Of a stretch of 64,000 nucleotides of DNA, positions 1 through 13,229 are shown in pieces; position 1 is the stretch's first letter; each line of letters starts with the position of its first letter. The notes under the pieces are model-generated. The model was not told the origin of the DNA, did no database searches, and was given only the letters and a program-made list of their open reading frames with translations. Origin of the DNA: Atopsyche davidsoni (lineage: Eukaryota; Arthropoda; Insecta; Trichoptera; Hydrobiosidae); assembly GCA_022113835.1 (NCBI GenBank), contig JAILWY010000007.1, positions 501,001-565,000 of the forward strand. Direction: 5' to 3'. The position numbers and the translations under genes are program-made.

Positions 1-1850
1 TAATGGGGTATTAGGTCTATTAGCCCAGAGTTTTTATGTCCTTCGGCAAAGGAAAATCCTTAATGTCTGAAATTTGCATTTTAATAGAAGCAGACCTTAA
101 TTTATGTAAGTTTCTTGTAGTTTTAATTGTTTTCATTTATTTTCTCAAAGTTATTCTTGCTAAAGAAAAATAAGTTTTATTCAAACATTTTCATGTAATT
201 ATATAAGTTTAACTTTGTCTCAATTAATTATACACGGTTTGTTACTTTTTTTGTTTAAATTTTATTTGAATTATTATTAAGTATGCGGATTATATTTAAA
301 TCATTTGACTAGTTATTTTTATTTATAAAAACAAAGAAAATATTTACAACACGGCCCCTGAGGGTTTTTCTTGTTTCTTTGAAGAAGTCTCTCTCGGGGT
401 GCTGTTGAAGTCTGCCCACTCGGAGTCGCAAACTTCCACTGTCGCTTAGAGATGACTATTGTGTTAACTATGCAGTTTAACTAAAGCGGTTCATTTAACC
501 GTAGGAACATTATTGTGTGTAACACTTCAATGCCAGAGTGAAATCGATTCTAACTTATAGATCTATTTCAAAATCATAAAATTACAAATAATTGTAAAAG
601 TAAAACTAGATTAATTTATATATATATATATTGTTGTTTATTATTTGGAAAAATTATTTTGTTCACGACAGACTATTCAAGATACGATAGCCGAATGTTA
701 AGACGATTACTGCGTATTTTTGAAAATGCACGATTTTGCTTTTGAAAGGCTTTGTCAGACTAAATAGCAAGAAGTCTAATGAAAGTTCAAATACAAAAAA
801 CCAGCATCAGAGTAACAATATTGGTCATTATTCGAGATGTTTTTTGTACTCATGATTTTATTTTCTCAGGTTATTTACATTTGCTCTCGTTAGGAGGCTG
901 AAGGCGATCTTCGTCACTTGAGGCATCAATTTTTTGTGACCTTTACTCGGCAATCCCTGGCACTTTTTTGTGTCTCGAAATAGAAACTGTTTGCCAGTAA
1001 AAACTTAATACCTAGTTTTTCTATAGCCCCCGCCTGCGCATCCCTTGTTTTACATGTTATTTTATTATTTTCTAAAACTAACAAATAGGACACTAGACGC
1101 AAAAAAGTTGAAAACAAAAATAGATCAAGTCTAATAAGGAAAAACTTTTGTGATCTTTTTTTGTCTTTTATCTAATTTTCTTATTTAGCATATAATTTTT
1201 TTATAAAAAACACATTAGTTTTAAATGTATTTTTTAATTAAAAAATTTTAAGTACATATTTCAAAATTATCAAATAAAATATTAAAATTCTCAAAAAAAA
1301 AAAAGATATAAGAAATGCACTTTTTTTCTAATACCTTACACAAAACAGCATGTTTAATTGTCTCTGTTAATTCAGCTACATCCCTTGCTTTGAGGTAGTC
1401 ATAGCTTCTCACATGTGGAAGGCAAATGGAAAATCTATACAATGACCGTCATGAACAGAACACACCTTTCTAAAGCCGTTGTGGTTGTATAAAAAAATGT
1501 GAAAGGAGGTATGATTGATCGAAGATTGGTTAAAGGTTGTATTCTTATGGACACATTTTATGACCTGTGAATTTTCTCGGGGAGGTCGTAATTTTTTCAA
1601 AAATACTTCTTCAAAGCAAATTTAAAGTTAGTCTATTTGAAATAGAAATGGGGTGTATTTGAGTCAATTATCCAATTAATAATATTTTTTGCTAAACATG
1701 GAGCGTTAATTAAACAAGTTTTTAAAATAATTAAGATCCTCACATTTTTATTTATAAAGAAGTTATACCGACATTTGCAATATCATTACAAATGTTATTT
1801 GATCAAATTGAATAATGTTTGAGCCCTTTCATAAAAGTGAGGGATTCACT
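1..1850. other. AT-rich intergenic DNA, no gene seen
   Basis: No open frame here has recognisable protein similarity; those present are short and low-complexity. A TA microsatellite lies near 615-632. A modest GC-elevated patch (about 350-475) has no supported exon. Confidence 0.6.
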
Positions 1851-1851
1851 A

Positions 1852-1917
1852 GAGGTCGAACGGAGGACCTTTTAGAGATCAAGATTCAACGATCAAACTA
1901 CATAGCCAGCAAGCGAA
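1852..1917 (-). repeat. tRNA-derived SINE head, degraded copy
   Basis: Read on the minus strand, this looks like the 5' half of a tRNA-derived SINE. A box-A-like stretch lies at 1890-1908 (minus strand TGGCTATGTAGTTTGATCG). A box-B-like GTTCGACC falls inside 1852-1863. The middle contains TCTTGATC, also found in the anticodon-loop position of the better copy at 12180-12363. The body and poly-A tail are not clear, so this is probably a truncated relative. It could be a decayed tRNA pseudogene instead. Confidence 0.45.
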
Positions 1918-4164
1918 CCATATTATCATTTTACATAAATTTAAAAGTATATAAAAAAAGCAAAACAACAAAAGTCTAAAACACAGAAGGAGCTTTCAAT
2001 ATAAACGGTTTAAAAAGATAAACTCTCAAAATAAAAGAACTTTCAAACTAAAATGAATAATATTAACCAAATACCACTCTCGTGAAAGAACGCATCCAAA
2101 CTTTAACTCGGCGAAAATGGCTTTGAAATTCTGTTTGGATCCGAAATGAGATCATAACGCGAGTTTGCCCAGCTGGCCAGAGACATTTCAGGATCTAAAT
2201 CCGTTTTCACGGATAACTCTTTAAAGCAAGTCGAAATCGAGCGCAAACCCTTAAGTTTCGGTGCATGCAAAAAAAAAGCTCAAGCTCAATCCACTTAACA
2301 TAATCGTATGCCAAAAAAAGGTTGTGATATTTTTATCTTTCACATAAATTAGTATGAACGTAAAATTTATTTAAAAATAAGTAAGCTTAAACTAAAATCG
2401 ATAATGCGCTGTCGCTCAAAAAGTTTTTTTTACATAGTAGTGAATAATAAAGGTAAAACTTCAACCAACAACACTATATGTGATATTTTGTTTCTTCTAC
2501 ACATAATTCATTACGTAATACTCAGGAACTTGTGTAAACCATAGTTTGCTACACTCACTTGTCAATTAATTTAATGGCATTATAAAATGTTTTTCTACTT
2601 CATTGTGTATTTTAAAACCTTAAAACATTTACCAATGATGACTTTAATAAAATTTAATATAAAAATATTAAACTGGTTGTTCATCCGTGTATTTTAACTA
2701 CCCAACGTACTTTATAAATGACAGAAATTAATCCTTTTGGCCTTAGAATGTTAAGTTAGTTTATAACCATATTTAATTAATTATTAAGAAAACGTTTTGC
2801 TATAACAAAGGGTTGAAAACTTATGTGGAAATTGTTTTATAATTGAATTCTATGCTAATGTTGCATGGTGCGTTTAAAACTTGTATTTTATTTAAATATT
2901 TTAATATTTAACTCAGAATATGACACGTTATTTTTAACGATTGAAAGAATGCGTGCAAGCAACTACCTTTTTCAATATGAAAGTAAATACAACACGAAAT
3001 TTAAATTCATAATAAATTACTCTTCCTGTAAAAAGTTTATTAACGTTAAAATAGTTTTTATACAAAAACAATCTCACAGACTTTGCTAAATAAATCTTTC
3101 CAAAAGATATTGAAATATTCTTCTGTGATAAAACAACAATTCTTTGCGGAATCATTTTTTTATCCTTTCTTGAAGTTGAAGCTATTTTCAAACTATTATA
3201 TAAGACGTGTTTTTATTGATCGGGCGCACCTCTCCGAGAGCGCTATTCAGGTTTTGTGGCTACAATGAGTGCACATTTACGAAAAACATCAGAAGAGAAT
3301 AAAAATACCTGAACCTCGAAAGCTTCCGTTAATCTCACTTTAAAAACGACTATAAAAAAAACCAATCAATAGTAAATCATCTTCTACTAAAAACAAACGA
3401 AAATAAAAAACTGAATAATTGTTTATGGAAATATTTTTTAGGAATAACAACATCATTTTAGCAAACGGTTCACATATGAAACGACGAAAATTAGATTGAA
3501 ACTATTTTGGCACGGCTATTTTTGCGTAAAAATAATATTACCGCAATGCGCCTGTATGGGAAAAAATGTAGATTTAAGAAATATTTTGTGATCATCGATG
3601 ATCAATAGCAATTCGTAAAACGAAAATATCACATTACTTTGATAAAATAATCTCTAGTCTTAGAACCTTTAGACTGTTATATTTGTTTATCAGTAATTGA
3701 GTTTGTAAGTCAGAAACAAACATATTTAATGTAAAGATATAAACTTCAGCAGTTAACGTTTGGTTTATCACAGCGAAACTTTAATGCCTATTTGATAAAT
3801 ATGTTGCAATCTAACACATTTCTCCGAGTACTGAAGTTCGCTCGTTGGGTTGATGGGGCCGAGTTACTCGAAGAGTGGAGTAGTCAATGGGGTATGACTC
3901 CGCTTTGGCTTTGAATCGTTACAAACAATTTTGAATCACAATATATTTTATGACCTTAAGTATATATTTTTTACATATTATAAATAAATAAATATTAAAT
4001 CGATCAGTCACACGGCGATCACGCGGCGCGCACATTCTACTTCCGTCATATTCTTAATAATCGTATGTATGCATAGTTTCTCTTACATACACCCAAAATA
4101 TTTAATTTTAACAGATGCGAATATTTTAATCATAAGTTTTTTGTAAATAAATAGTCTGCCCGCG

Positions 4165-4190
4165 AAAAAAAAAAAAAGGGGGGGGGGGGG
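4165..4190. repeat. A13-G13 homopolymer junction
   Basis: Thirteen A residues are followed directly by thirteen G residues. The G run could form a G-quadruplex, and the junction is also a classic site of assembly or polymerase-slippage error, so the exact lengths should not be trusted. Confidence 0.8.
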
Positions 4191-5424
4191 AGTTAGATCA
4201 CAGTTTTTTACTTAAAATCAAAACGTTTTGGAAGTTTTATTGTCGATTCACCTTTGAAAAATTATTCCACACGGGGAGCGCGATATTTACCATTTTATTA
4301 TTTAAGAATTTTAGTTCTAGTTTTTTTTTAAAACGAAATTAAATTAGGCATTGAAATCAATTTAGTACTGGACACCAGCCTTCAGCTGGGGTTCAGTTAA
4401 ATATATTTTTTTAAATTTATTTATAAGTAAGAAATGCACTATTTAATTTAGAATGTGATGTTTCACTAGTCAGACTACGGGTGAAACATTACATTCCCTT
4501 ATCTGGCAGATTTCTATTTATTTTTTTTGCTTTTTAAAATTATTTAAATCATAGTGCTATTATTATATTTGGCATCAGTATATAAAATTCAATAAAAATA
4601 TACATTTACAAATTTTTGAGCAAGGAAAGACCAATTTACATTAAAAAAATTTCATTCAAAAAACGATAATGACCCAGTGTTAAAAAATAAAAATTTAACA
4701 ATCGATTGAACACCAGACATAATCGATAATGACTTATTATTATTTTTTTTTTTGTTACAATATAATGAAATGCGTATTTTTAGTAATAAAAAGTACAAAC
4801 AAAGTAATGAAATGAAATAAGTATATAAGACGTGTATATTCAGTGAAGACTTGTAATAGTGTGTGGCGCGGTTATGTCACACTGCGGCAGAACTCTCATT
4901 GTACGGAAACCGTTTATTTTATTACTAAGCGATAAATGTCATTGTCATTTAATTATAAAATAATTCATAAATTTCATTATACACTTGTGCATATGTATTT
5001 TTTCCACCTTTTTCTTGTTTAGCGCTCAAAAAGCCTTTTCAATGAAAAACCTCTCTAATGTAGGTTTTTTTTAATTTTCCCTGTATACAATCAAAATACT
5101 GGAGATATAATAATACAAACGCAAATATTGCCTAGTATTTCTTTAATTTGCTCACACCTTCTTTGAGGGTGCAATTTATAAACTACTCGTTCAGTTTACC
5201 CATGTTTAAATGTTCCCTGCTTCTAAAAAATACGCTAAAAAGCGTAATTAATACTAGTTTTTCTGAATACACCAACTAGGACCATATTATTACTAAACTC
5301 GCGAATTATATTGTAACCAATTTTAGTTCCAAATATCAATGATTTTCTACGTTACCGCGCCTCTCTCGATATCCCCGGCATGCGGGTAACCTGGTTTTTC
5401 TCTATTTTCTGCGTATTAAGATTT

Positions 5425-5444
5425 CAATAAAGATATCTTTATTG
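5425..5444. repeat. Perfect 20-bp palindrome
   Basis: CAATAAAGATATCTTTATTG is its own reverse complement. No neighbouring element explains it. It could be the fused ends of a decayed fold-back element or chance in AT-rich DNA. Confidence 0.8.
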
Positions 5445-6027
5445 TGCAATGGTGGCTGGAATAACCTCATTTTCCGTTTTATCGACTAAATCTCTAACGC
5501 TTCGCTCCGTTACATAAAGCTTGCCGGCGTAAAGCAAATACGACAGCATCATGCGGTATGTAGAAATTGGAATATCAAAATACCAAAGAATCTTCGGCTT
5601 GCTCTCCTGGTGTGCATGACGGCCTTTAAGTATATTTTATAAATTTTATTTGACTACATATTTAAGCCTCATAAAAAAATCGTAACTTTGCAACACACAA
5701 TTGTTTAAATAGGTATTTCTGAATTAGTATTACAAAAATACACCGATTTTATAAGTAGTATATTTTTTATGTAAATTTTAATTTAGATAAAGTTTATTCT
5801 TATATCAAAGAATACCGTTGTTTTAAAATACATTAAAAAAAACAGAGACGGCCGAATATATTGTTATAAATATGCATTACAAATAAAATTTGAGAACCTC
5901 TTATATATTATTAACATGAGAAAAAATCACAAGAGTATTTTATTTAAAATATTTAAATGAGATTCCACTAAATTCTCCTTGCCTAAAATATTGATCATTT
6001 CTTGTATATTAATAACATTCTCCTTTT

Positions 6028-6080
6028 ACACACACACATACACACACACACACATATATACATATATATATATATATATT
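6028..6080. repeat. CA/TA microsatellite
   Basis: A run of CA dinucleotides passes into TA dinucleotides. It is a simple repeat with no gene association. Confidence 0.9.
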
Positions 6081-6190
6081 TTACATTCAAAGATAGCCTG
6101 CAAACATATGTTGCTATTTTAGATGAATTTTGGTAAACATTGAGGTCTCAGATAACTTTGTGGTTTTTTTTATGTAAAGCTGTTAGATGT

Positions 6191-6280
6191 TTTCTGTCTT
6201 TCGACGTTTCGTTCCCGGACGGTCTCAGTACCGGAACCTGAAACGTCGGAAGACGGAAATCATCGAGCAGCTCAACACAC
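6191..6280. repeat. Fold-back repeat, family B, copy 1
   Basis: Imperfect inverted arms at 6191-6218 and 6231-6259 (sharing CGACGTTTC and its complement) are followed by GAGCAGCTCAACAC. The same tail follows the larger fold-back at 17990-18141 and recurs near 63813. I infer a short dispersed palindromic repeat family. Confidence 0.6.
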
Positions 6281-7522
6281 AATGCGCTACTAAAATTTAC
6301 GAACATTCTCATGTGACACTCAAGATATAAAAATCATATTTCTTTAACAGTTATTTTACAACGCGAGGAGTTTTGTAAACGGGAAATCTCTGGCGCTATT
6401 AACACATTTTTTAAACCCGGTTTTGAATTTGAAAAATTGATCCAAATCGGCCAAATTGACAGCTCCCGCCGCATTTTGACAAATGAATTTTAACTTTAAG
6501 AGAGAAGTCCACCAACGAGGATTATTTGTCATATTTTAATCTAGGTCTTCAAAGACCATGGCTGGCAAGAGATTATGATTGTGTAAAAAATATATAAAAA
6601 TTTATCCATGACTTTCTTTAAAACTTTTGTGAACAAATATAATAATTGCAACATTAACGTTTTAGAATTATACAATACTCAATCAATTATAATTGATGAC
6701 GAGATGAATCGTTGATTATTTACTTGCTACTTAAGCTTAAACACAAAATAAATACAAAATGAAATAAAAATCTACCAGGATGAAAAAAAAACGGAGATAC
6801 AAAAATACTCGTAGCCAATTTGTTTAAAAAATACTCTTGAAACGAAAAAAAACCTTATTTCTATTGTAATAGTGAGATATATAATTGGCTCTTTAATACA
6901 CCTTGAACTTAAATTATGGTGTCTCTTCTTTTTCAATTTTTCGTTTTCAACTAATATTCTAGAATAAACACTCTTCCATAACGGTGTTTTTCAATACCAA
7001 AGTGTTTTTTCTGGATATAAACAATGATAAGTTTGAAGTTCTCTGGAGCATGGGGGGAGAGAGGGGGATCACAATTTCAGGAAGTTTTATAATATATGAG
7101 CGCGCGGCCTGAGAGACGTGCCAAACCTGACGCCACCTTATTATTGCGTAAAATTGCCTTTTGCCCTATTGCTTTCAAAAAAATATTCCTGAACAATCCT
7201 CGCTCGCCATTAATAACAGATTTTGGAAAATTAGCCACCCATTACGTCGTTATTATCTTTGTATGGAAGACCATATGCTAAATTAACATTAGAATTGATA
7301 AAATATTTTTAAAATCGATACAATAGACTTATGAATTTATATCACTGAAAAGATAAAAATAAATATCGACTGTAAAATATAAATAAATTAACCATCTGAA
7401 CACAATCAAACCGTGCAATAATGAAGCTATAAAACGAAATAAATACAAAGAAACTTAATGTAAAATAATTTGCTCATATTAAAGTCAAAATGCTTATTAT
7501 TACTAATATGATTAGGTATGTC

Positions 7523-7902
7523 GATTTTTTGATTAAACGTCAATCAGATGCGTATTTATTACCCATTACGGGTCTATTATATTATTACTAATATGATTAG
7601 GGAGAATTTTTAACAATCATACTCTACATATGATTCGTTAGTACAAGGGTTAGTACACCGGCCATGTATGTGGATGGGGATGTGGTTTCAAATCCCACAC
7701 AAATCACGATGATATTTTTCAGAGAGTTTCTTTAAATCATCTTCAATGTATGAACTAATGTGATATACATAGAAGATGATTAAAGAAAATCACTTCCGTT
7801 AATCGAGAATTTTTAACAATCATACTCTACGTGCCCAGACCAACCAATAAACCCGTAATGGGTAATAAATACGCATCTGATTGACGTCCAATCCAAAAAA
7901 TC
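7523..7902. mobile_element. MITE-like element with ~51-bp terminal inverted repeats
   Basis: The left arm (7523-7573) and right arm (7851-7902) are near-perfect inverse complements of about 51 bp, starting GATTTTTTGATT and ending AATCCAAAAAATC. No transposase frame lies between them, so this is a non-autonomous DNA transposon. The superfamily cannot be assigned because no clean target-site duplication is visible. The interior is interrupted by a second element (7628-7804). A direct repeat of about 20 bp (TTACTAATATGATTAGG and neighbours) occurs just before the left arm and again near 7582-7601. Confidence 0.7.
7602..7830 (+). mobile_element. tRNA-headed, hairpin-tailed element nested in the MITE
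   Basis: An identical 26-bp direct repeat at 7602-7627 and 7805-7830 flanks a 177-bp insert (7628-7804). The insert starts with a tRNA-like head: a D-arm-like TAGTACAAGGGTTAGTACA, a CCGGCC stem and a T-arm box B GGTTTCAAATCCC near 7684-7695. It ends in a hairpin, with arm 7727-7744 pairing with 7772-7788 across a 27-nt loop. This fits a SINE inserted with a long target-site duplication. A 26-bp duplication is long for a SINE, so recombination at a pre-existing repeat remains possible. Confidence 0.6.
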
Positions 7903-10900
7903 AAAATGCTTAGATAATTTATCTGTATTCGTTCTATAAAATGTGTCATGAGAAGAATTTAGGCAGTTGAAGTACACACGTATTGACATCTTTAAATGTG
8001 AAAGTATGAGATTGATAAAGGTGTTGGTTACTGATGGCGTCGGGTTTCCTGGCGCAGGAAGTCTCCAACTTGACGACAGAAGCGGCGCTGACGCAAGAGC
8101 CGAAGAAACAATAATGCAAAGTTCAAATAGAAATGTTAGGCATGGCGTCTCCGGCGACCTTCCCGCCTGGCATTTGCCGTTTTATTTTCGATTTGTCCGT
8201 CGCCTATCTAAAATTTCAATTTCATCAAAGACACAACGAAGAGTGAAATAATAAATATGGAAAGATTTTGACATTGAAATTTCTGTCGTTTTGTAAAAAA
8301 AATATTGGAAATTTTCAAGCATTAATAATGAAAACACTCGAAAAAAAGTTTTGACATTGAACAGTAATTAGAAAATCGTAATTTCATAATAGTAATTTCA
8401 GTAATTAGAAAATTTAAAGACAATATTTTTGCATGTAGATATTATTTTGTCAGTATTTTTCCAAAGTTTTATTTAATTCTGTAATGATAATAAATTTTAA
8501 ATAAAATACATCCATCCCATGAATTTAATCCATATCCATGAAAACTACTGACTCGGTGTGGCGTGGCATCGTATGACTTTGCCATTATAAGGCGAAAGAG
8601 CTCACAGTACACGAGTATGTCGATAGAATCTCAAAACGTTTTATTTCAAAACCGCCTATGTTTTGCTTTCAACTCCTTGATATTAACGAATGATAATGAA
8701 AATCGTGCGTATATATTTATATTTGATACAGTTAATGATAATACTTTTGTTATTTAAAAAACGAGCGGAGGTTTTAGGGTTGTGATAAAAATAGCAAATA
8801 TTATTGTTGTAAGTGGATAAGAAATCATTACGATCTCTACTTAAATTTTAATACGTGTTACTAGATAGGATTATAATAGTCAGGACAAGAAAAGCATTGG
8901 CTATTTACCTTAAGCATAATATTGAATATTTTATCGGATTAATTCAATAATACAGAAGCCATTTTTACGGCAAGTATCACAAGCTGGATGGCGGGTTGCG
9001 TGCACGCAAATATTCTAGGCGCAGAAAACTACTATCTATTCACGTATTATTTTATTTTAAATGCTAAATCTGGAAAAATAACTTTGATATTTAAAATAAA
9101 AAAATTGCAGGTCAGAAAAGAAATACTAAAATAAAGACAATAACAATTTTTTGAATATACTATACCACAAAGTAGGCCAATATAATTTAACTCAACTTAA
9201 GCGTACTTCTTTAGAGTATTACATGTACTAAGAATCATTGTAAAAGGACGTCTCAAAGTTTTATATATTCAGTATTTGCACATTTATAAAGATCACAGCT
9301 CATATAAAATCAAAAAAAATACCCAGGTAGTGACCCACCTGGCCCGCGAAATGGATGTATCAGGTGGGTCAAGTCTAATGAGAATTCCAAAGTTTTTCAA
9401 CATTTTTACCTTTTTATTCTCATTTATGTGAGATGGTGTGGGTAATCAATGGGTATTCATTGAAGATTCAATGTCGATATGATAGCCAATCTTTATTTTT
9501 CGTTTATATAAAGGTGCATCTAAAAAACTGTATTTATGTCGATTTTTAAAAATCATGCTGATAACTAGAGATCAACATCACTACCTTTTATGTTAGGATT
9601 TATTCTTGGAAAGAGTAGGTTCGGATTCATAGCATACATTTCAACTCTTTTATACAAAAATTAGATCATTTTTTCAGGCTCGGTTTACTTTTTTAAATTT
9701 TTTATTGCTTTATTAAGTAATTATGAAAATAAAAATAATTCATTTGTTTTCAAATATATATTCACCAATTTTGCATAACACGATGTTATTATTGAACCTG
9801 AAAACTGTTTTCTACTGTGCATTATTCATTTATAAAAAAAAAAACATATGTAACTAAAATAATCGAAATCATAACGAAAATTTGTAAACAAGAATGTTTC
9901 CATATTGTTGTGGAATTAAAAATGATGCAATCATTGTGTAAACAGTAAATACTTCGCCGCGCACGCTAGCGCTCGAATGTAGTTCAGATTCTTCTGGATG
10001 TCATTGAAAAATTGTTTACACCTTTAAAAATATTCGATAATAAAGGTAATAAATTGCCAACGATTCAAACTTTAGGAATCGACACAAACTTTTAAATAAA
10101 ACCATACATTCTCTGATCAGGATATTTCTGTTTTATGCTGTCTTATCTTTTCAGTAAATCAAGTGATGTTTTATAAAAAAAGGATTCTAAAAGATCACAA
10201 TCCTTTGCATTGTCAAAAATAAGATAGAGGTATAACAATATTTACCAATGAAAATAACATTACTTTTTTACAACTTAATGCACAAATTACAATTAATGCA
10301 ACTTAAAGATTAATAAAGATAAAAATAGAAAAAAATGAGAATTCGCTTCTAAAAAATAATTACGCAAATAATATATGTAGGTTCTGATATGTGAAAGTAA
10401 TAGTTACATATTATAACACATTTATTAATTTTTTATGATACCTTGTTTATTAATGTATTTGTAATATTTTTCTACAAATAAAATATACATCCCTCCTTTC
10501 TCATTGAAAATAAATATGTTTGCTCCCAGCCAGCAATAATAGATTTTTTTTCATAAATAAAAAAAAACAATAACTTATAAGTAATCGTAAAAAAATGAAT
10601 ATATATTGAACCGTGTAAGATTGATCCATGAAGCTTTGAAAAGTATATTTTCCGCTTTTGAAGAAAATTGACTTGTGCAAACATCAAAGGCACGCGTTTT
10701 TTTAATCTCTGACTTTCACTTGACAGCCGAAATAGAAAAAATACAAATAAACCACGGACGGAAACTCTGCGCGCGTATCTGGAGGCGAATTTAATTTTCA
10801 TAAGATATTCATTAAATTGGATCGGAATTTCGACGAAATCGAGGGAATTAGTTTGGAGGGGAGACAGTTGACAATTTATGCGAAATGAAGTTAAAGGCGA

Positions 10901-12179
10901 TAATCGTATTTATTTAGACGGAGTTATTCAAATAACTCCGGAGTTGAATGACTTGTGTTTAAAAATAGAGTACCGATGTAATGTAATCTTACAATTTGTG
11001 AAATATTTTGTTAACATTTCAATATTTTTTTTATTTATATTGCGACAACGTATATGAAAATATGTAAATTGTTGATTAAATAAAATATTATATTTTTATA
11101 CCAATTTCAAATCAAGTAAATTGAGTGTCGCGATGCTTCCTTTTGTCAGAATGAAGTGATTTATTTTTATGTGATGAATGTAGATATATTGTAAATCATG
11201 AAATGCGCATAAATACCTCTGTCACTCGAAAATAATTTTTAATTGAATTTTACAACCCCTGTATTAAAAATATAAGATTATAAAAAAATACAAGAAACGT
11301 GATGTTTCTCTCTTGCTTCACATATTCAAGGGTCTCGCACGGAGAGCACTCAGACCGACTGTTTTGGAGAACTGAGTGCCCGCGATAATCTACAAGCCTT
11401 CACAGAAAACGGCCCAGAAAGACAAAGAGAAATAAACTGCCTCCACATGGAGCCAACGCCGCGCATAAAACACTTTAAGCACATAAAAAAATACATATAA
11501 TAATAATATTTTAAGAAACGGTGTCGTGCGACATGTGGCGTAATTTAAATATCCCTTTTTCACGCTAAAAATAAATCTGCGGTGCCCTTATAAGTAGTAT
11601 AAAGAATAAACACCCGTGAGGTGTTCTTCCTGCGGCGTAACATTTCCGATCACGTGTCGCGCGTCCATTATTCTCCCCTCAAAGTAACAATAGGGTATTT
11701 TTTTAAAAATACTTTAACGACAAAATTTATTTATGTCTAGGCATTCTGAGTATTTTTTTTCCAAAATAATGATATTAAATTGTTCCTTATAGGATTTTGA
11801 TGGAATGGTTATGTTTAATATGAAGGAATATCAATACCCTTACAATATAGTATTATATATAGAATATCAGAGCTGGGGGGAGCATTCATCGTGTTGTTGG
11901 GAGAATACGCCTAAAGGTCCAATTCCAATAATTGTGTGATTCTGATGCTGGAAATTATTTTCAAACAATCACTTTTGAAAAAGCTTTCTGAATGATTAAA
12001 AATGTCCGTCTATGAAAGATAATCAATCATTCACAACCTCGTGGCTCAGTGACAAGCGCGGTTGCTTTCCGGCTGTCTCCATACTAAAATTTTGGTGGAG
12101 CAAAAAGTTTTTCAGACAACATATAAATTTAACCCTGCTCAATTTTTTTTATATTCAACAAATAAAATTACAAAAATGG
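7903..12179. other. AT-rich intergenic DNA, no gene seen
   Basis: No recognisable coding exon. A GC-elevated patch at about 8030-8230 includes a 94-codon open frame with no identifiable similarity. Another patch spans about 11330-11680. A small stem-loop lies at 9331-9371, and a hairpin near 10920-10945 reads GGAGTTATT..AATAACTCC. Confidence 0.55.
9331..9371. repeat. Short inverted repeat
   Basis: TGACCCACCTG at 9331-9341 is matched by CAGGTGGGTCA at 9361-9371, a perfect 11-bp inverted repeat with a 19-nt GC-rich loop. It may be a relic of a tiny fold-back element. Confidence 0.75.
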
Positions 12180-12363
12180 TTTTTTTTTTTTTAGCAATTT
12201 GTATCAGAACACGCAATGTCAATACAAATCGTCTTTGACAAAACTGAAATAAGTGTAAGCCCAAATACATCGATTCGGGATGTATCTCTGTCAGGGCAGG
12301 CATCGAACTGGGGACCTCTCGATCAAGAATCAGCGACCTGACCACTGAGTCATCAATCTGGCC
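12180..12363 (-). mobile_element. tRNA-derived SINE with poly-A tail and possible TSDs
   Basis: On the minus strand this reads as a complete SINE of about 185 bp. A tRNA-like head has box A (TGACTCAGTGGTCAGG), an anticodon-loop-like TTCTTGATC and box B (CAGTTCGATGCC). An unrelated body follows, then a 13-nt poly-A tail (plus-strand T run from 12180). Flanking plus-strand sequences ACAAAAATGG (ending 12179) and ACAAATGG (12364-12371) look like a degraded target-site duplication. The head resembles the relic at 1852-1917. SINEs of this class are made by RNA polymerase III and moved by LINE machinery, which is absent from this window. Confidence 0.7.
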
Positions 12364-12371
12364 ACAAATGG

Positions 12372-13229
12372 TCTACTGCCTGTCTCGGTAGTTTGTAGCT
12401 TCTAAAACATAAAAACTAGTATGGGTAATAACTAATCTTTTTTAAAAATATATTCTAATCTTTTATATCTTCGGTTTATAGAATTAAAAAAAACACGAAT
12501 GTCCATAAATAAAAGTTACTAAATTTTACATACTGTACGCAATTTACTTAACATCGATTATTTCATAAGTCTTTATAACACTTTTATATTTTAAATTTTC
12601 ACATTTGAGATACGTTTCGCGGGAGAACAGAAGCGACAAGTCCAGACGAAATATTACCAAGAAAGCATTTTCATTTTCAAATACAATCCTAATTTACAAA
12701 ATCTTCAATGTCTGAAATTAGTTTTCAAAAGTCTTCAACCTTTAATCGTTTCCGAGAAGGAATTCAAAACGGAATGAAATCATCCCTGTGGTGTTCCACT
12801 CCCAGAATTAAGCTTATTATTAAATCCCGTACGTTACGAGGAGCCGGTAATACAAAGTTTTATTTTGCTTCCCGCCGTTTGAAGGGCCGGCGTCTCCGGA
12901 AGTGAATTCACTGGAAGGAGCCAAGTCGTAAAAGCCACGTGTCTTACAAAAGTGCGCCCCCAAACCGAATATGCGACCGGGGGTGTGAAAACCGGAAACT
13001 GGGTCACGGGATAAGGGAATATGTACGGCCTATTAGGATCACAGGGATTTGCTTGGTTTCTGCGGTTTTACAAATCTCGGAGACGAGGAATAATCGATGG
13101 AGTTGACACCTCCTTCCACCGTAATGCGATGGCTCATGCGGAAGAAGCGGCCGTCACTCTGACCAGCGGCGAGCAGGGGTGTCAAAATCACCCAACTAAT
13201 TTTCTATCCAATTAATTCGTTGCTTTTAT
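12372..13229. other. Intergenic DNA with GC-elevated island
   Basis: 12640-13180 is clearly richer in GC than its surroundings. It contains short open frames that I cannot relate to any protein and no clear splice-bounded exon. Regulatory or conserved non-coding DNA is possible but unproven. Confidence 0.45.

Larger units (their letters stand above)
1922..7522. other. AT-rich intergenic DNA with small repeats
   Basis: No supported gene. It contains a CA/TA microsatellite (6028-6080), a homopolymer pair (4165-4190), a perfect 20-bp palindrome (5425-5444) and a fold-back repeat (6191-6280), listed separately. GC-elevated patches at about 2080-2280, 5340-5640 and 7040-7290 carry no exon I can support. 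Confidence 0.55.
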
